This document shows positions 1 through 8,845 of a DNA stretch of 64,000 nucleotides, piece by piece. The notes beneath the pieces were generated by a model that was not told where the DNA came from, made no database searches, and worked only from the letters and a program-made list of their open reading frames with translations. This DNA is from Benzoatithermus sp039808865. GTDB taxonomy: Bacteria; Pseudomonadota; Alphaproteobacteria; Geminicoccales; Geminicoccaceae. The first letter of the stretch is position 1; every line of letters begins with the position of its first letter. The stretch is taken from NCBI GenBank assembly GCA_039808865.1, contig JBDHTW010000006.1, positions 23,524 through 87,523 on the forward strand. Reading direction: 5' to 3'. A program made the translations under genes and the position numbers.

Positions 1-683
1 AGATCGTTACCCGGATGCTGGCGGATCCAGGCCGTCAGCTCGCGCATCGACGGCCGGGCCGTGGACGGGCGCATGGATGACACAACCGGATGCACTGACC
101 TGCCGTGCCGCCCGGGGTCCACCCGCAACTGCCCGGCCACGTCGTGCGCCAAGGCGGCGCCGAAGTCGTCCTCGACCAGCGCCAGCGCCAGCTCGACCGC
201 GGCGCCGCCGCCGGTCGAGCTGAACAGCCGCCCGTCCCGCACGAGCGGCCGATCGGGCGCGACGGCGACCACCGGAAACCGGGTGGCGAGTTCGCCGGCA
301 TGCCGGGCAGCGATGGCCACCTGCCGCCCCTTGAGCAGACCGGCCGCGCCGAGCAGGAAGGCACCGGCACGCGCCGAGCCCAGCCGGCGTGCGGTCGCGG
401 CCGTTCGCCGGAGCCATCCGGTCAACGTGGGGGACGGCGGGTCGGGAACCTCCCGCGGGCCGACGACGAGCAACGTATCGACGGGCTCGCCGACGTCGAC
501 GATCGATCGATCGACCAGCAGCGCAAGCCCCGACGCCACCGTGAGCGGACCGGTCCCTTCCCCGATCAGGCACATCCGGTACGCCGCCCGCCCCAGCAGG
601 CGGTTGGCCTCGTCGAAGACGTCGCTGGGTCCGGCGATATCCAGCAACGCCGCCGACGCCGGCGCGAACAGCGCGATCAGCAT
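1..683 (-). CDS. GlxA-family AraC-type transcriptional regulator, C-terminus cut by window edge
   Basis: About 228 codons are visible and the frame runs off base 1. The N-terminal part is a DJ-1/PfpI-like domain, seen in the segments LLDIAGPSDVFDEANR, GAFLLGAAGLLKGR, LATRFPVVAVAPDRPLVRDG and VELALALVEDDFG, all typical of GlxA-type regulators. The last visible residues (MRELTAWIRQHPGND) match the linker that leads into the AraC helix-turn-helix, so the DNA-binding domain lies outside the window. Two in-frame ATGs exist, at 692 and 683. The AGGCGG at 693-698 sits nine bases before the second, so I prefer 683. The gene diverges from the aminotransferase at 867, which is a plausible but unproven target. 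The family assignment is firm; the inducer is unknown. Confidence 0.85.
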   Translation of the reverse strand, partial: MLIALFAPASAALLDIAGPSDVFDEANRLLGRAAYRMCLIGEGTGPLTVASGLALLVDRSIVDVGEPVDTLLVVGPREVPDPPSPTLTGWLRRTAATARRLGSARAGAFLLGAAGLLKGRQVAIAARHAGELATRFPVVAVAPDRPLVRDGRLFSSTGGGAAVELALALVEDDFGAALAHDVAGQLRVDPGRHGRSVHPVVSSMRPSTARPSMRELTAWIRQHPGND

Positions 684-866
684 CCGCGGCATCCGCCTGC
701 CGCCACGAACGGCTCAGGCACGGCTCGTGCCATGCCGGCCCGCCGAGCCGGACGTGCGCACGACGACAGGGCAGGCATCACCGTTATCGATCTGGCTGAG
801 GACGGCCGCTTGCGACATGCTGCGCCCAGCATCGCCAAGGATCGTCAAGACCGAAGGGCCAACGCC

Positions 867-2207
867 ATGTTGAACGTCGAACCAAGCGCGCCGAACGATC
901 TCGAAGCGTTCTGGATGCCCTTCACCTCGAACCGTCATTTCAAGGCCGAGCCGCGGCTGATCACCCGCGCCGACGGCATGCATTTCACCCTGAGCGACGG
1001 TCGCCGGCTGCTCGATGCCACGGCCGGGCTGTGGTGCTGCAACGCCGGCCATGCCCGGCCGCGCATCGTGGAAGCGATCCGCCAGCAGGCGGCCGAGCTC
1101 GATTTCGCCCCCAGCTTTCAATGGGGACACCCCAAGGCCTTCGAGCTGGCGTCCCGGCTGGCGCATCTCTTCCCGGGCGACCTCGATCACGCCTTCTTCA
1201 CCAATTCGGGATCGGAGTCGGTTGATACGGCGCTGAAGATCGCCCTCGCCTACCAGCGCGCCATCGGCCAGGGCACGCGGACCCGTCTGATCGGGCGCGA
1301 GCGCGGCTATCACGGGGTCGGTTTCGGCGGCATCTCGGTCGGCGGCATGGTCAAGAACCGGATGCACTTCGGCTCGCTGCTGACCGGCGTCGACCATCTG
1401 CCGCACACCTTGGATCTGCAGCGCAACCGTTTCAGCCGTGGCCAGCCCCAGCACGGCGCCGAGCTGGCGGACCGGCTCGACGACCTGATCGCCCTGCACG
1501 ACGCCTCGACGATCGCCGCGGTCATCGTCGAGCCGGTGGCAGGATCGATCGGCGTCTACCCGCCGCCGGTGGGCTATCTCGAGCGGCTGCGCGAGATCAC
1601 GCAGCGGCACGGGATCCTGCTGATCTTCGACGAGGTGATCACCGCCTACGGCCGGCTCGGTACCGGCTCGGCCGCCGAGTATTTCGGCGTGCTGCCCGAT
1701 CTGGTGACGACGGCAAAGGGCCTGACCTCCGGCACGGTGCCGATGGGCGCCGTGATGGCGCGCAAGCCCATCTACGACGCCATCGTGCATGGGCCGGCCG
1801 CCGGGGGCGAGACCGCGATCGAGCTGTTCCACGGCTATACCTATTCGGCGCATCCGCTCGCCTGCGCCGCGGCGCTGGCGACGTTGGAGACCTACAAGGA
1901 GGAGGCGCTGTTCGCGCGCGCGGCCGAGCTGGCCCCGTACTGGGAGCAGAAGCTGCACGAGCTGCGCGCTCGTCCGCACGTGATCGACATCCGCAATATC
2001 GGCCTCATGGGCGCCATCGAGCTCGCGTCCCGCCCGGGCCGCCCGGGGGCTCGGGCCTACGACGCCATGCTGAAGGGCTGCGACAAGGGGATCATGCTGC
2101 GGATCACCGGCGACACCCTGGCGATGTCGCCGCCGCTGATCGTCAGCCGGGCGGAAATCGACGAGATCGTCGCCATGGTCGGTCAAGTGCTGGACGAGCT
2201 CGACTAA
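867..2207 (+). CDS. omega-amino acid--pyruvate aminotransferase (class III, PLP-dependent)
   Basis: A 446-residue cytosolic fold-type I aminotransferase of the beta-alanine/omega-amino acid:pyruvate group. It moves an amino group from an omega-amine or beta-alanine to pyruvate, using pyridoxal phosphate. Diagnostic features are LWCCNAGHARPRI near the N-terminus, TNSGSESVDTALKIALAY for phosphate binding, the IFDEVI aspartate at residue 255, and the Schiff-base lysine in TTAKGLTSG at residue 284. The length is normal for the family. An open frame continues upstream to 105, but similarity begins at MLNVEPSAPNDLEAFWMPF, and AAGGG lies just before the ATG at 867, so that start was chosen. The upstream extension is only the antisense of the GlxA-type gene. 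The 3' end converges on the arylsulfotransferase-like gene with a nine-base gap. Confidence 0.93.
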   Translation: MLNVEPSAPNDLEAFWMPFTSNRHFKAEPRLITRADGMHFTLSDGRRLLDATAGLWCCNAGHARPRIVEAIRQQAAELDFAPSFQWGHPKAFELASRLAHLFPGDLDHAFFTNSGSESVDTALKIALAYQRAIGQGTRTRLIGRERGYHGVGFGGISVGGMVKNRMHFGSLLTGVDHLPHTLDLQRNRFSRGQPQHGAELADRLDDLIALHDASTIAAVIVEPVAGSIGVYPPPVGYLERLREITQRHGILLIFDEVITAYGRLGTGSAAEYFGVLPDLVTTAKGLTSGTVPMGAVMARKPIYDAIVHGPAAGGETAIELFHGYTYSAHPLACAAALATLETYKEEALFARAAELAPYWEQKLHELRARPHVIDIRNIGLMGAIELASRPGRPGARAYDAMLKGCDKGIMLRITGDTLAMSPPLIVSRAEIDEIVAMVGQVLDELD

Positions 2208-2216
2208 AGGCCGCGT

Positions 2217-3596
2217 TCAACTGCGCGGCGGCTGCGCCGCCGCCTGCCGGTGCGACAGCCTTGCCTCGCCGCCGAGAACCCCCGGCTCGAGGCTCGCCGG
2301 ATCGACCCGCTCCGCCCAGGAGACGATGGGGATGACCTCCTGACCATCCCGTTCCCGCTGCGCGCGGATCGGGTTGATGTAGTTCCAGACGATCCGGCCG
2401 GGCTTGGTGACCTCGAACAGGCGGCCGCCATCGGACTCGGTGATCAGCGTGTTGCCGTTCGGCAGCCGCACCTCGGAGGAGCGCACCTCGCTCTCGAACG
2501 GCTCCTCGGGGGTGCCGGCGTAGGTCCAGACGATCTCCTGCGTTCGCGGGTCGATCTCGATCACGCGGGTGATGCCCCCGGGCCCGACATTGCCCTGGTT
2601 GTCGAACAGCAGGATGTTGCCGTTCGCCAGCAGGTCGGGGTCGTGCTGGCGCAGCCACGGCCCACGGGTCGCCCAGACGATCTCCTCGGTCACGGGATCG
2701 AGGATCGCGATCGTGCCGATCTCGCGGAACGACAGCAGCAGCCGGCCGGCCGTCGCCGCCGGCAGCTTGCCGGCGCTCTTGCCGTCGAGCACCTCGATCG
2801 AGTTGGTGTGCAGATAGTCCCCGGCCCCCTTCTGGATGTACCATGGCACCGTGTCGAGCAGCCGGGCGTAGGGCGAGCGCAGCATCACGTCGAGCATGCG
2901 AATCTTCTTCAGCTCCTTGCCGTCCGGCGACAGGATGGTCACGAAGTCGTCGATGCGCGGCGCCCGCAGATGCGGGTACTGGGTGATGTCGTCCTGGCCG
3001 ATCTCCTGCGTCAGCACGTAGATCCTGCCATCGGGCGCCACGCTCAGATCGTGGTGCACGTGGGCCAGGTACTTCCAGATGACGTTGGAATCCTTGTCGA
3101 ACTTGACGAGGCCGTAGCCCCAGGGCGTGTCGCCGACCGCCACGTACAGGGCGAGGAGATCGCCGTTCGGGTAGAGATGGGTCTTCTCGATGTAGACGTG
3201 CGAATCCGGCTGCGGCGCCTTCACCGCGGCCGTCTTGTCCCAGATCTGGCTGAACGGCACGCCCCACTCGTGCACCACGCGGCCGTTCATGTCGATCAGA
3301 CGCGCCTTCTGGTCGTGCCCGGACGTGTAGAGCGTGAGGCCGTTCTGCGCTTGGGCCGGGTCGTAGACCGTCACACCACGCTGCTCGGTGCGCGCCGGGC
3401 GCCAGAGATCGAACTGCAGCGGATCGCTGTACTGGGTGACCTTGCTGTAGAGCGCGGCGCCGGCGCGATAGGCGTTCTCGACCACCCGCGCCGGGCCGAG
3501 GTCGCTCATCGTCGTGACGCTGCCGGCGATGAACCCCAGCAATGCGACCGCCACGAAGCAGGTGGCGAGGTAGGCCGTTTTGCCACGATCGTCCAT
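2217..3596 (-). CDS. arylsulfotransferase (ASST)-family protein, membrane-anchored
   Basis: A 459-residue protein with an N-terminal membrane segment (TAYLATCFVAVALLGFIAG) followed by a periplasmic beta-propeller-like region. Repeated blade motifs such as GLTLYTSGHDQKARLIDMNG, LYPNGDLLALY, DPDLLANGNILLFDNQGN and VRLPNGNTLITESDGG match arylsulfotransferase/PQQ-like propellers. Histidines in HVHHDLSVAPDG, YLHTNSIEVL and RQHDPDLL could serve catalysis, because family enzymes pass sulfate through a histidine. The start is uncertain: ATG 3596 gives the anchor directly, while GTG 3614 has GGGGAGG before it. The gene is divergent from a secreted sulfatase across an AT-rich spacer, which suggests linked use of sulfate esters. 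Many proteins of this subfamily are uncharacterised, so transfer activity is inferred only from family. Confidence 0.75.
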   Translation of the reverse strand: MDDRGKTAYLATCFVAVALLGFIAGSVTTMSDLGPARVVENAYRAGAALYSKVTQYSDPLQFDLWRPARTEQRGVTVYDPAQAQNGLTLYTSGHDQKARLIDMNGRVVHEWGVPFSQIWDKTAAVKAPQPDSHVYIEKTHLYPNGDLLALYVAVGDTPWGYGLVKFDKDSNVIWKYLAHVHHDLSVAPDGRIYVLTQEIGQDDITQYPHLRAPRIDDFVTILSPDGKELKKIRMLDVMLRSPYARLLDTVPWYIQKGAGDYLHTNSIEVLDGKSAGKLPAATAGRLLLSFREIGTIAILDPVTEEIVWATRGPWLRQHDPDLLANGNILLFDNQGNVGPGGITRVIEIDPRTQEIVWTYAGTPEEPFESEVRSSEVRLPNGNTLITESDGGRLFEVTKPGRIVWNYINPIRAQRERDGQEVIPIVSWAERVDPASLEPGVLGGEARLSHRQAAAQPPRS

Positions 3597-3956
3597 GGAG
3601 CCATGCACCGACACCTCAGCCTCCCCAGCAACCGCCAGCCGTAGCTCACAGAACTCGTAGACGAGCCAAGCGTTCCATTTCGTCCCTGGACCCGAACGTG
3701 CGGATGCATTCCGCATATTTTTGATAATTTCTATCTATGTTATATTGATTATTGTTCTATCCTGCTCGCAATAGGTCGGACTAGCCGAGCGTCGGGCGCT
3801 CCGACACGGTGAGAATCGCCCGCACCAGGCGGCCTGTCACAGCATGGCCGCAATGTCGGCGACAGTGCGCCCCGGGGCCGCGCACGGAAGGTGTCTCCCA
3901 ACGGCGAGCGTGCTAAAGGCTATGCTGGCGATGTGGCGGAACCGGAACCGGCGTCG
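3597..3956. promoter_or_regulatory. divergent intergenic region with AT-rich core
   Basis: A 360-base spacer between the arylsulfotransferase-like and sulfatase genes. Bases 3717-3765 are a conspicuous A/T-rich block inside very GC-rich DNA, with TTGATA at 3721 and TATATT or TATTGA at 3741-3748 on the plus strand. That spacing (14 or 16 bases) is only approximately promoter-like. The most likely content is the divergent promoters of the two genes; no operator or hairpin is evident. Confidence 0.4.
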
Positions 3957-5429
3957 ATGCGCAAGTTAGCCCTGACCTTGGCCCTGGTGTCGAAGGCGAT
4001 GCTGGGCGTGGCGCTGACCGCGGCAGCCGCCGACGTGCCGCCGGCGCCACCGCCGAGCATCGTCTTCATCCTCAGCGACGACGAGGACGTCGGGTCGCAC
4101 TGGGTGATGGCAAAGACCAAGGCGCTGATCGAGGATCAGGGCGCCAGCCTTGCCAACTACTTCGTGAGCTACTCGTTCTGCTGCCCCTCGCGCGCGACGA
4201 TCCTGCGTGGCCAGTACCCGCACAACCATCGGATCGAAGGCAACGAATGGCCCACCGGCGGGTACCAGAAATTCCATGCCCTCGGCCTGGACAACTCGAC
4301 GATCGCCACGTGGCTGCATGCGGCCGGCTACCGGACGGCATTCCTCGGCAAGCTCATGAACGGCTACGAGCCGGAGCAGGCAGGTCCCGCACCCGGGTGG
4401 GACGACTGGTATGCGGTCGGCAACAAGTACCGCAACTTCGACTATACCTTGAACGAGAACGGGACGGTGGTGGCCCATGGTCATCGGCCGGAGGATCATC
4501 TCACCGACGTGCTCGCGGCCAAGGCGGCGGACATCATCCAGCGCACCGATCCTGCCCGGCCGCTGCTGCTCTATATCGCCCCGATCGACCCGCACAGCCC
4601 GGCCACGCCGGTGCCCCGCTATGCCGATCTCTACGCCGACGCGCCTCTGCCACGGCCGCCGTCGTTCGACGAGCCGGACGTCGGCGACAAGGCGTCCTAT
4701 GTGGGTCGGATGCCGCGGCTGGCCGACTGGCAGAAGGAAGCTCTCACCCGGCACAACCGCGAACGGCTGCGCGCGCTGCGTGCCGTGGACGATCTCGTGG
4801 CGACGGTGGTGGGCGCGCTCGATGCCAGCGGCAGGTTGGCCAACAGTTACGTCTTCTACAGCTCGGACAACGGGTTCCACATGGGCCAGCACCGCCTGTT
4901 CGTCGGCAAGACCACGGCCTACGAGGAGGACATCCGGGTGCCGATGGTGGTGCGCGGACCCGGCATCGCCGCCGGCACCCGGCTCATGTCCATGGTGTTG
5001 AACAACGATCTGGCACCGACCTTCGCCGCCATCGCCGGGATCGAGCCGCCGAGCTTCGTCGATGGCCGGTCGTTCCTGCCCTTGCTGAGCAAGCCGCAGT
5101 CCCCCTGGCGGCGCAGCTTCCTGATCGAGCGGCGGGAGATGGAAACGCACGAGATCAGCGGCAACGCGATCTTCGATGCGATCCGCACGACCGCCCACAC
5201 CTACATCGAGTACGGCACCGGCGAGCGTGAGCTCTACGATCTGCGCGCCGACCCGTACCAGCTGGACAATCTGCTGCCCGATGCCGACCCGGCTTTGGTC
5301 GCGGCGCTGACCGAGCGCTTGGCCGAGCTCAAGAACTGCGCCGCCTTCAACTGCCGCACGCTCGAGGATCTGCCCGTGGAGCCGGAAGTGCTGCCCGTGG
5401 CCGAATCCGCGTCACGCAGCAAAGGTTGA
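3957..5429 (+). CDS. secreted type I sulfatase (arylsulfatase / N-acetylglucosamine-6-sulfatase-like)
   Basis: A 490-residue exported hydrolase of the alkaline-phosphatase superfamily that cleaves sulfate esters. The start at 3957 opens a signal peptide, MRKLALTLALVSKAM followed by a hydrophobic run ending in TAAAA. Metal-binding acidic residues are in FILSDDED. The sulfatase signature CCPSR is at residues 75-79; its first cysteine is the one family enzymes oxidise to formylglycine. Further motifs are GYRTAFLGKLMNGY, IDPHSP and YSSDNGFHMGQHRL. No formylglycine-generating enzyme is in this window, so maturation depends on a gene elsewhere. An in-frame ATG-less extension reaches 3891 but adds no similarity. 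The substrate is unknown; the neighbouring sulfotransferase-like gene suggests aromatic or sugar sulfates. Confidence 0.88.
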   Translation: MRKLALTLALVSKAMLGVALTAAAADVPPAPPPSIVFILSDDEDVGSHWVMAKTKALIEDQGASLANYFVSYSFCCPSRATILRGQYPHNHRIEGNEWPTGGYQKFHALGLDNSTIATWLHAAGYRTAFLGKLMNGYEPEQAGPAPGWDDWYAVGNKYRNFDYTLNENGTVVAHGHRPEDHLTDVLAAKAADIIQRTDPARPLLLYIAPIDPHSPATPVPRYADLYADAPLPRPPSFDEPDVGDKASYVGRMPRLADWQKEALTRHNRERLRALRAVDDLVATVVGALDASGRLANSYVFYSSDNGFHMGQHRLFVGKTTAYEEDIRVPMVVRGPGIAAGTRLMSMVLNNDLAPTFAAIAGIEPPSFVDGRSFLPLLSKPQSPWRRSFLIERREMETHEISGNAIFDAIRTTAHTYIEYGTGERELYDLRADPYQLDNLLPDADPALVAALTERLAELKNCAAFNCRTLEDLPVEPEVLPVAESASRSKG

Positions 5430-5452
5430 ATCCCCGTATCGCCACAACACCG

Positions 5453-6418
5453 ATGGCCGACCGCATGAAGCCGATCGTCACCCTCACCGTGAATCCTGCC
5501 ATCGATGCCTCCTGCGTCACCGACGAGGTGGTCCCGATGCGCAAGGTGCGTACCCGGGACGAGCGCTACGATCCGGGTGGCGGTGGTCTCAACGTGGCCC
5601 GGGCCATTCGCGAGCTTGGCGGCGAAGCGGTCGCGTTCTACGTCGCCGGCGGCATCACCGGTCAGGCGCTGGAGGACCTGATCGAGCATAGCGGCATCGC
5701 CGCGGTGCGGGTGCCGATCGGCGGCCTGACCCGGGTGAGCCACACCGTCTACGAGACCAGCACCGGCCACGAGTACCGCTTCACGCCCGAAGGGCCGGAG
5801 ATCACCGAAACCGAGTGGCACAATTGCCTCGAGGTGCTGTCGATCGTGGACGGCGACTGGTTCGTCGCCAGCGGCAGCCTGGCCCGCGGCCTGCCGGCCG
5901 ACTTCTACGCGCGTGTCGCGCGCCTGGTGAAGGCACGCGGCGGCAGGGTGGTTCTCGACAGCTCGGGTGCGGCGCTCCACCACGCGCTGAAGGAGGGCGT
6001 CTACCTGGTCAAGCCGAGCCGGCGGGAGCTCGAGCATCTGCTCGGGCGCAAGGCGACGACACCGGCGGACGAGGAGGCCCTGGCCCGCGAGGTCGTCGAC
6101 AGCGGACGGGCCGAGATCGTGGCCCTGACGCTCGGCGCCGAAGGCGCCGTGCTCGCGACGCGGGACCTGACCCTGCGTCTGGCCAGCCCGCCGATCGAGG
6201 CCAGGAGTGCCGTGGGTGCAGGTGACAGCTTCATCGGCGGCATGGTCTGGGCGCTGGCGTCCGGCCATCCGCTGGGCGAGGCGTTCGCCTACGGCGTGGC
6301 GGCGGGTGCCGCCGCCGCGATGACGCCCGGTACGGAGCTGTGTCGCCGCACCGACATTCTACCGCTGTTCGAACGCCTTCGCGGTCAGCTGCCGAGCGTG
6401 GCCGCCACGTCGCCGTAG
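5453..6418 (+). CDS. PfkB-family sugar kinase, probably phosphofructokinase-type
   Basis: A 321-residue ribokinase-fold kinase, closest in look to the 1-phosphofructokinase/6-phosphofructokinase-2/tagatose-6-phosphate group. It would phosphorylate a phosphosugar with ATP in the cytosol. Evidence is the LTVNPAIDASC opening, the substrate loop DPGGGGLNVARAIRELGG, the VKPSRRELEHLLG segment, and the C-terminal GAGDSF anion hole with catalytic Asp258. Candidate starts are ATG 5453 and ATG 5465; neither has a strong ribosome-binding site, and 5453 was taken as the longer common form. It begins only 23 bases after the sulfatase stop, so the two may be co-transcribed. The specific substrate cannot be read from sequence. 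Confidence 0.85.
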   Translation: MADRMKPIVTLTVNPAIDASCVTDEVVPMRKVRTRDERYDPGGGGLNVARAIRELGGEAVAFYVAGGITGQALEDLIEHSGIAAVRVPIGGLTRVSHTVYETSTGHEYRFTPEGPEITETEWHNCLEVLSIVDGDWFVASGSLARGLPADFYARVARLVKARGGRVVLDSSGAALHHALKEGVYLVKPSRRELEHLLGRKATTPADEEALAREVVDSGRAEIVALTLGAEGAVLATRDLTLRLASPPIEARSAVGAGDSFIGGMVWALASGHPLGEAFAYGVAAGAAAAMTPGTELCRRTDILPLFERLRGQLPSVAATSP

Positions 6419-6528
6419 CCGGCGCCTATGTTCTGTGCCATCCCTTGCCGCAACCGGGGATAAATAGTCCGGCCCGCAGAAATAGGCTTGGACGATAGCC
6501 CGGACGTCGGATCGCGAGGGAGGCGCGC

Positions 6529-8586
6529 ATGCAGGCGGTCAAGCAACACGGCCCGTGGCTTGCTTTGGGTACGGTGGGGGCGATCGCGCTCGCCATCGTC
6601 TCGATCGAGCGCGGCGAGGACGTCAACGCGCTGTGGATCGTCGTCGCCGCGGTCGCGACCTACCTGATCGCCTACCGTTACTACAGCCTCTACATTGCCC
6701 GGAACGTCATGCGCCTCGACCCGGCGCGGCCGACGCCGGCCGTGCGCATGAACGACGGGCTCGACTACGTCCCGACCGATCGCTACGTGCTGTTCGGCCA
6801 TCATTTCGCGGCGATCGCCGGGGCCGGCCCGCTCGTCGGCCCGGTGCTGGCGGCGCAGATGGGCTATCTGCCGGGCACGCTGTGGATCCTGGCCGGCGTC
6901 GTGCTGGCGGGGGCCGTGCAGGACTTCATGGTCCTGTTCATCTCGATGCGCCGCAACGGCCGCTCGCTCGGCGAGCTGATCCGGGCCGAACTCGGCGCCA
7001 TCCCCGGCGTGATCGCGCTGTTCGGCGCCTTCCTGATCATGATCATCATCCTGGCGGTGCTGGCGCTGATCGTGGTCAAGGCGCTGACCAACAGCCCGTG
7101 GGGCACCTTCACCGTCGCGGCGACCATCCCGATCGCGCTCTTCATGGGCGTCTACAGCCGCTACATCCGACCGGGCCGGGTCGGCGAGACCTCGATCATC
7201 GGCTTCGTCGGCCTGATGCTGGCCATCGTCTACGGCCAGAGCGTCGCCGAATCGCCGGCGATCGCGCCGTGGTTCACCTTCACCGGCACGGAGCTGTGCT
7301 GGATCCTGATCGGCTACGGCGCGGTCGCCTCGGTGCTGCCGGTCTGGCTGCTGCTGGCGCCGCGCGACTACCTGTCGACCTTCTTGAAGATCGGCACCAT
7401 CGTCGGTCTGGCCATCGGCATCGTCGTCATGCAGCCGACGCTGGAGATGCCGGCCCTGACCAAGTTCGTCGACGGCACCGGCCCGGTCTGGTCGGGCACG
7501 CTGTTTCCGTTCCTGTTCATCACCATCGCCTGCGGTGCGGTCTCCGGCTTCCACGCCCTGATCTCCTCGGGCACCACCCCCAAGCTGATCGCCAGCGAGA
7601 CCGATGCCCGCTTCATCGGCTACGGCGCCATGCTGATGGAATCGTTCGTCGCGATCATGGCGCTGGTGGCGGCCTCGATCATCGACCCCGGCATCTACTT
7701 CACGATGAACAGCCCGGGCGCGGTGATCGGCACGACGCCCGAGAGCGCCGCCGCCGCGGTCACCGCCATGGGCTTTCCGGCCACGCCCGAGCTGATCACG
7801 GCCACCGCCCAGGATGTCGGCGAGACCACGATCATCTCGCGTGCGGGCGGCGCGCCGACGCTGGCCGTGGGCATGGCGCACATCTTCTCCCATGTGTTCG
7901 GCGGCAAGGCGATGATGGCCTTCTGGTACCATTTCGCCATCCTGTTCGAGGCCCTGTTCATCCTGACCGCGGTCGATGCCGGCACCCGGGCCGGGCGATT
8001 CATGCTGCAGGATCTGATCGGCATGTTCGTGCCGCTGTTCCGCCGGACCTCCTCGCTGGTACCCAACGTCACCGCCACCGGCCTGTGCGTCGCGGCCTGG
8101 GGCTTCCTGCTCTACCAGGGGGTCACCGATCCGCTCGGCGGCGTGAACACGCTCTGGCCGTTGTTCGGCATCTCCAACCAGATGCTGGCGGCCGCGGCGC
8201 TGATGCTGGCGACGGTCGTGATCTTCAAGATGAAGCGGCAGCGCTACGCCTGGGTGACCCTCGTGCCCACGGGCTGGCTGCTCGCCTGCACGATGACGGC
8301 GGGACTGCTCAAGCTGTTCTCGAGCGACCCCAAGGTCGGCTTCCTCGCGCACGCCAACGTCTTCGCCACCGCGGCGGCGCAAGGCCAGGTGCTGGCGCCG
8401 GCCAAGGACATGGCGCAGATGCAGCAGATCATCTTCAACGACCGCTTCGACGCCGCCTTGTGCGGCATGTTCGTTCTGGTCGTGGCCTCGCTGGTGGTGT
8501 TCGGCATCCGCTCCTGCATCGTCGCCTACCGCGAGCGCGGCTGGACCGCGGTCGAGCTGCCGGCCAACGTCGTTCCCGCCGAGTGA
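6529..8586 (+). CDS. cstA: CstA carbon-starvation family transporter
   Basis: A 685-residue multi-pass inner membrane protein of the CstA family, known for uptake of pyruvate and peptides under carbon limitation. Conserved regions include VPTDRYVLFGHHFAAIAGAG, GPVLAAQMGYLPGTLWI, GAVQDFMVLF and SGFHALISSGTTPK, and the length is that of full CstA. GGGAGG stands seven bases before the ATG. The YbdD-type partner gene follows after nine bases, the usual arrangement. The 110-base gap upstream holds no recognisable CRP-type site, so regulation is not visible. Confidence 0.95.
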   Translation: MQAVKQHGPWLALGTVGAIALAIVSIERGEDVNALWIVVAAVATYLIAYRYYSLYIARNVMRLDPARPTPAVRMNDGLDYVPTDRYVLFGHHFAAIAGAGPLVGPVLAAQMGYLPGTLWILAGVVLAGAVQDFMVLFISMRRNGRSLGELIRAELGAIPGVIALFGAFLIMIIILAVLALIVVKALTNSPWGTFTVAATIPIALFMGVYSRYIRPGRVGETSIIGFVGLMLAIVYGQSVAESPAIAPWFTFTGTELCWILIGYGAVASVLPVWLLLAPRDYLSTFLKIGTIVGLAIGIVVMQPTLEMPALTKFVDGTGPVWSGTLFPFLFITIACGAVSGFHALISSGTTPKLIASETDARFIGYGAMLMESFVAIMALVAASIIDPGIYFTMNSPGAVIGTTPESAAAAVTAMGFPATPELITATAQDVGETTIISRAGGAPTLAVGMAHIFSHVFGGKAMMAFWYHFAILFEALFILTAVDAGTRAGRFMLQDLIGMFVPLFRRTSSLVPNVTATGLCVAAWGFLLYQGVTDPLGGVNTLWPLFGISNQMLAAAALMLATVVIFKMKRQRYAWVTLVPTGWLLACTMTAGLLKLFSSDPKVGFLAHANVFATAAAQGQVLAPAKDMAQMQQIIFNDRFDAALCGMFVLVVASLVVFGIRSCIVAYRERGWTAVELPANVVPAE

Positions 8587-8595
8587 GGTTGGACC

Positions 8596-8823
8596 ATGCT
8601 GCTCATGCCCGGCAAGCTGCTGCGCACCCAATTGTCGGCGTGGGGCTTTCGCCTGCGCGACGGGGCGCGGCTGATGGTCGGCATACCGAGCTACGAGGCC
8701 TATCTCGAGCACGTCCGCCTCGCCCATCCCGACGACGAGCCGATGAGCTACGAGGCGTTCTTCCGCGACCGGCAGGCCGCCCGCTACGGTGCCGGCGGCA
8801 AAGGCGGCTTCCGCTGCTGCTGA
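8596..8823 (+). CDS. YbdD/YjiX-type small protein (DUF466), CstA partner
   Basis: A 75-residue soluble protein with the family signature GIPSYEAYLEHVRLAHPDD and PMSYEAFFRDRQAARYG, ending in a cysteine pair. Members are nearly always encoded directly after cstA-type genes and appear to be needed for that transporter's function. The stop codon is 22 bases from the end of thiL, which is convergent. A 7-bp inverted repeat, GGCTGGC/GCCAGCC at 8839-8863, spans the junction and could help to terminate transcription. Confidence 0.9.
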   Translation: MLLMPGKLLRTQLSAWGFRLRDGARLMVGIPSYEAYLEHVRLAHPDDEPMSYEAFFRDRQAARYGAGGKGGFRCC

Positions 8824-8845
8824 GGGAAGGTGGCGGCCGGCTGGC

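Noticed and set aside
2225..2243. 8-bp perfect hairpin (GCGGCGGC/GCCGCCGC) near the convergent aminotransferase and arylsulfotransferase-like ends
   Set aside because: It lies inside the coding end of the arylsulfotransferase-like gene and consists of a GC triplet pattern common in this DNA; no T-run.
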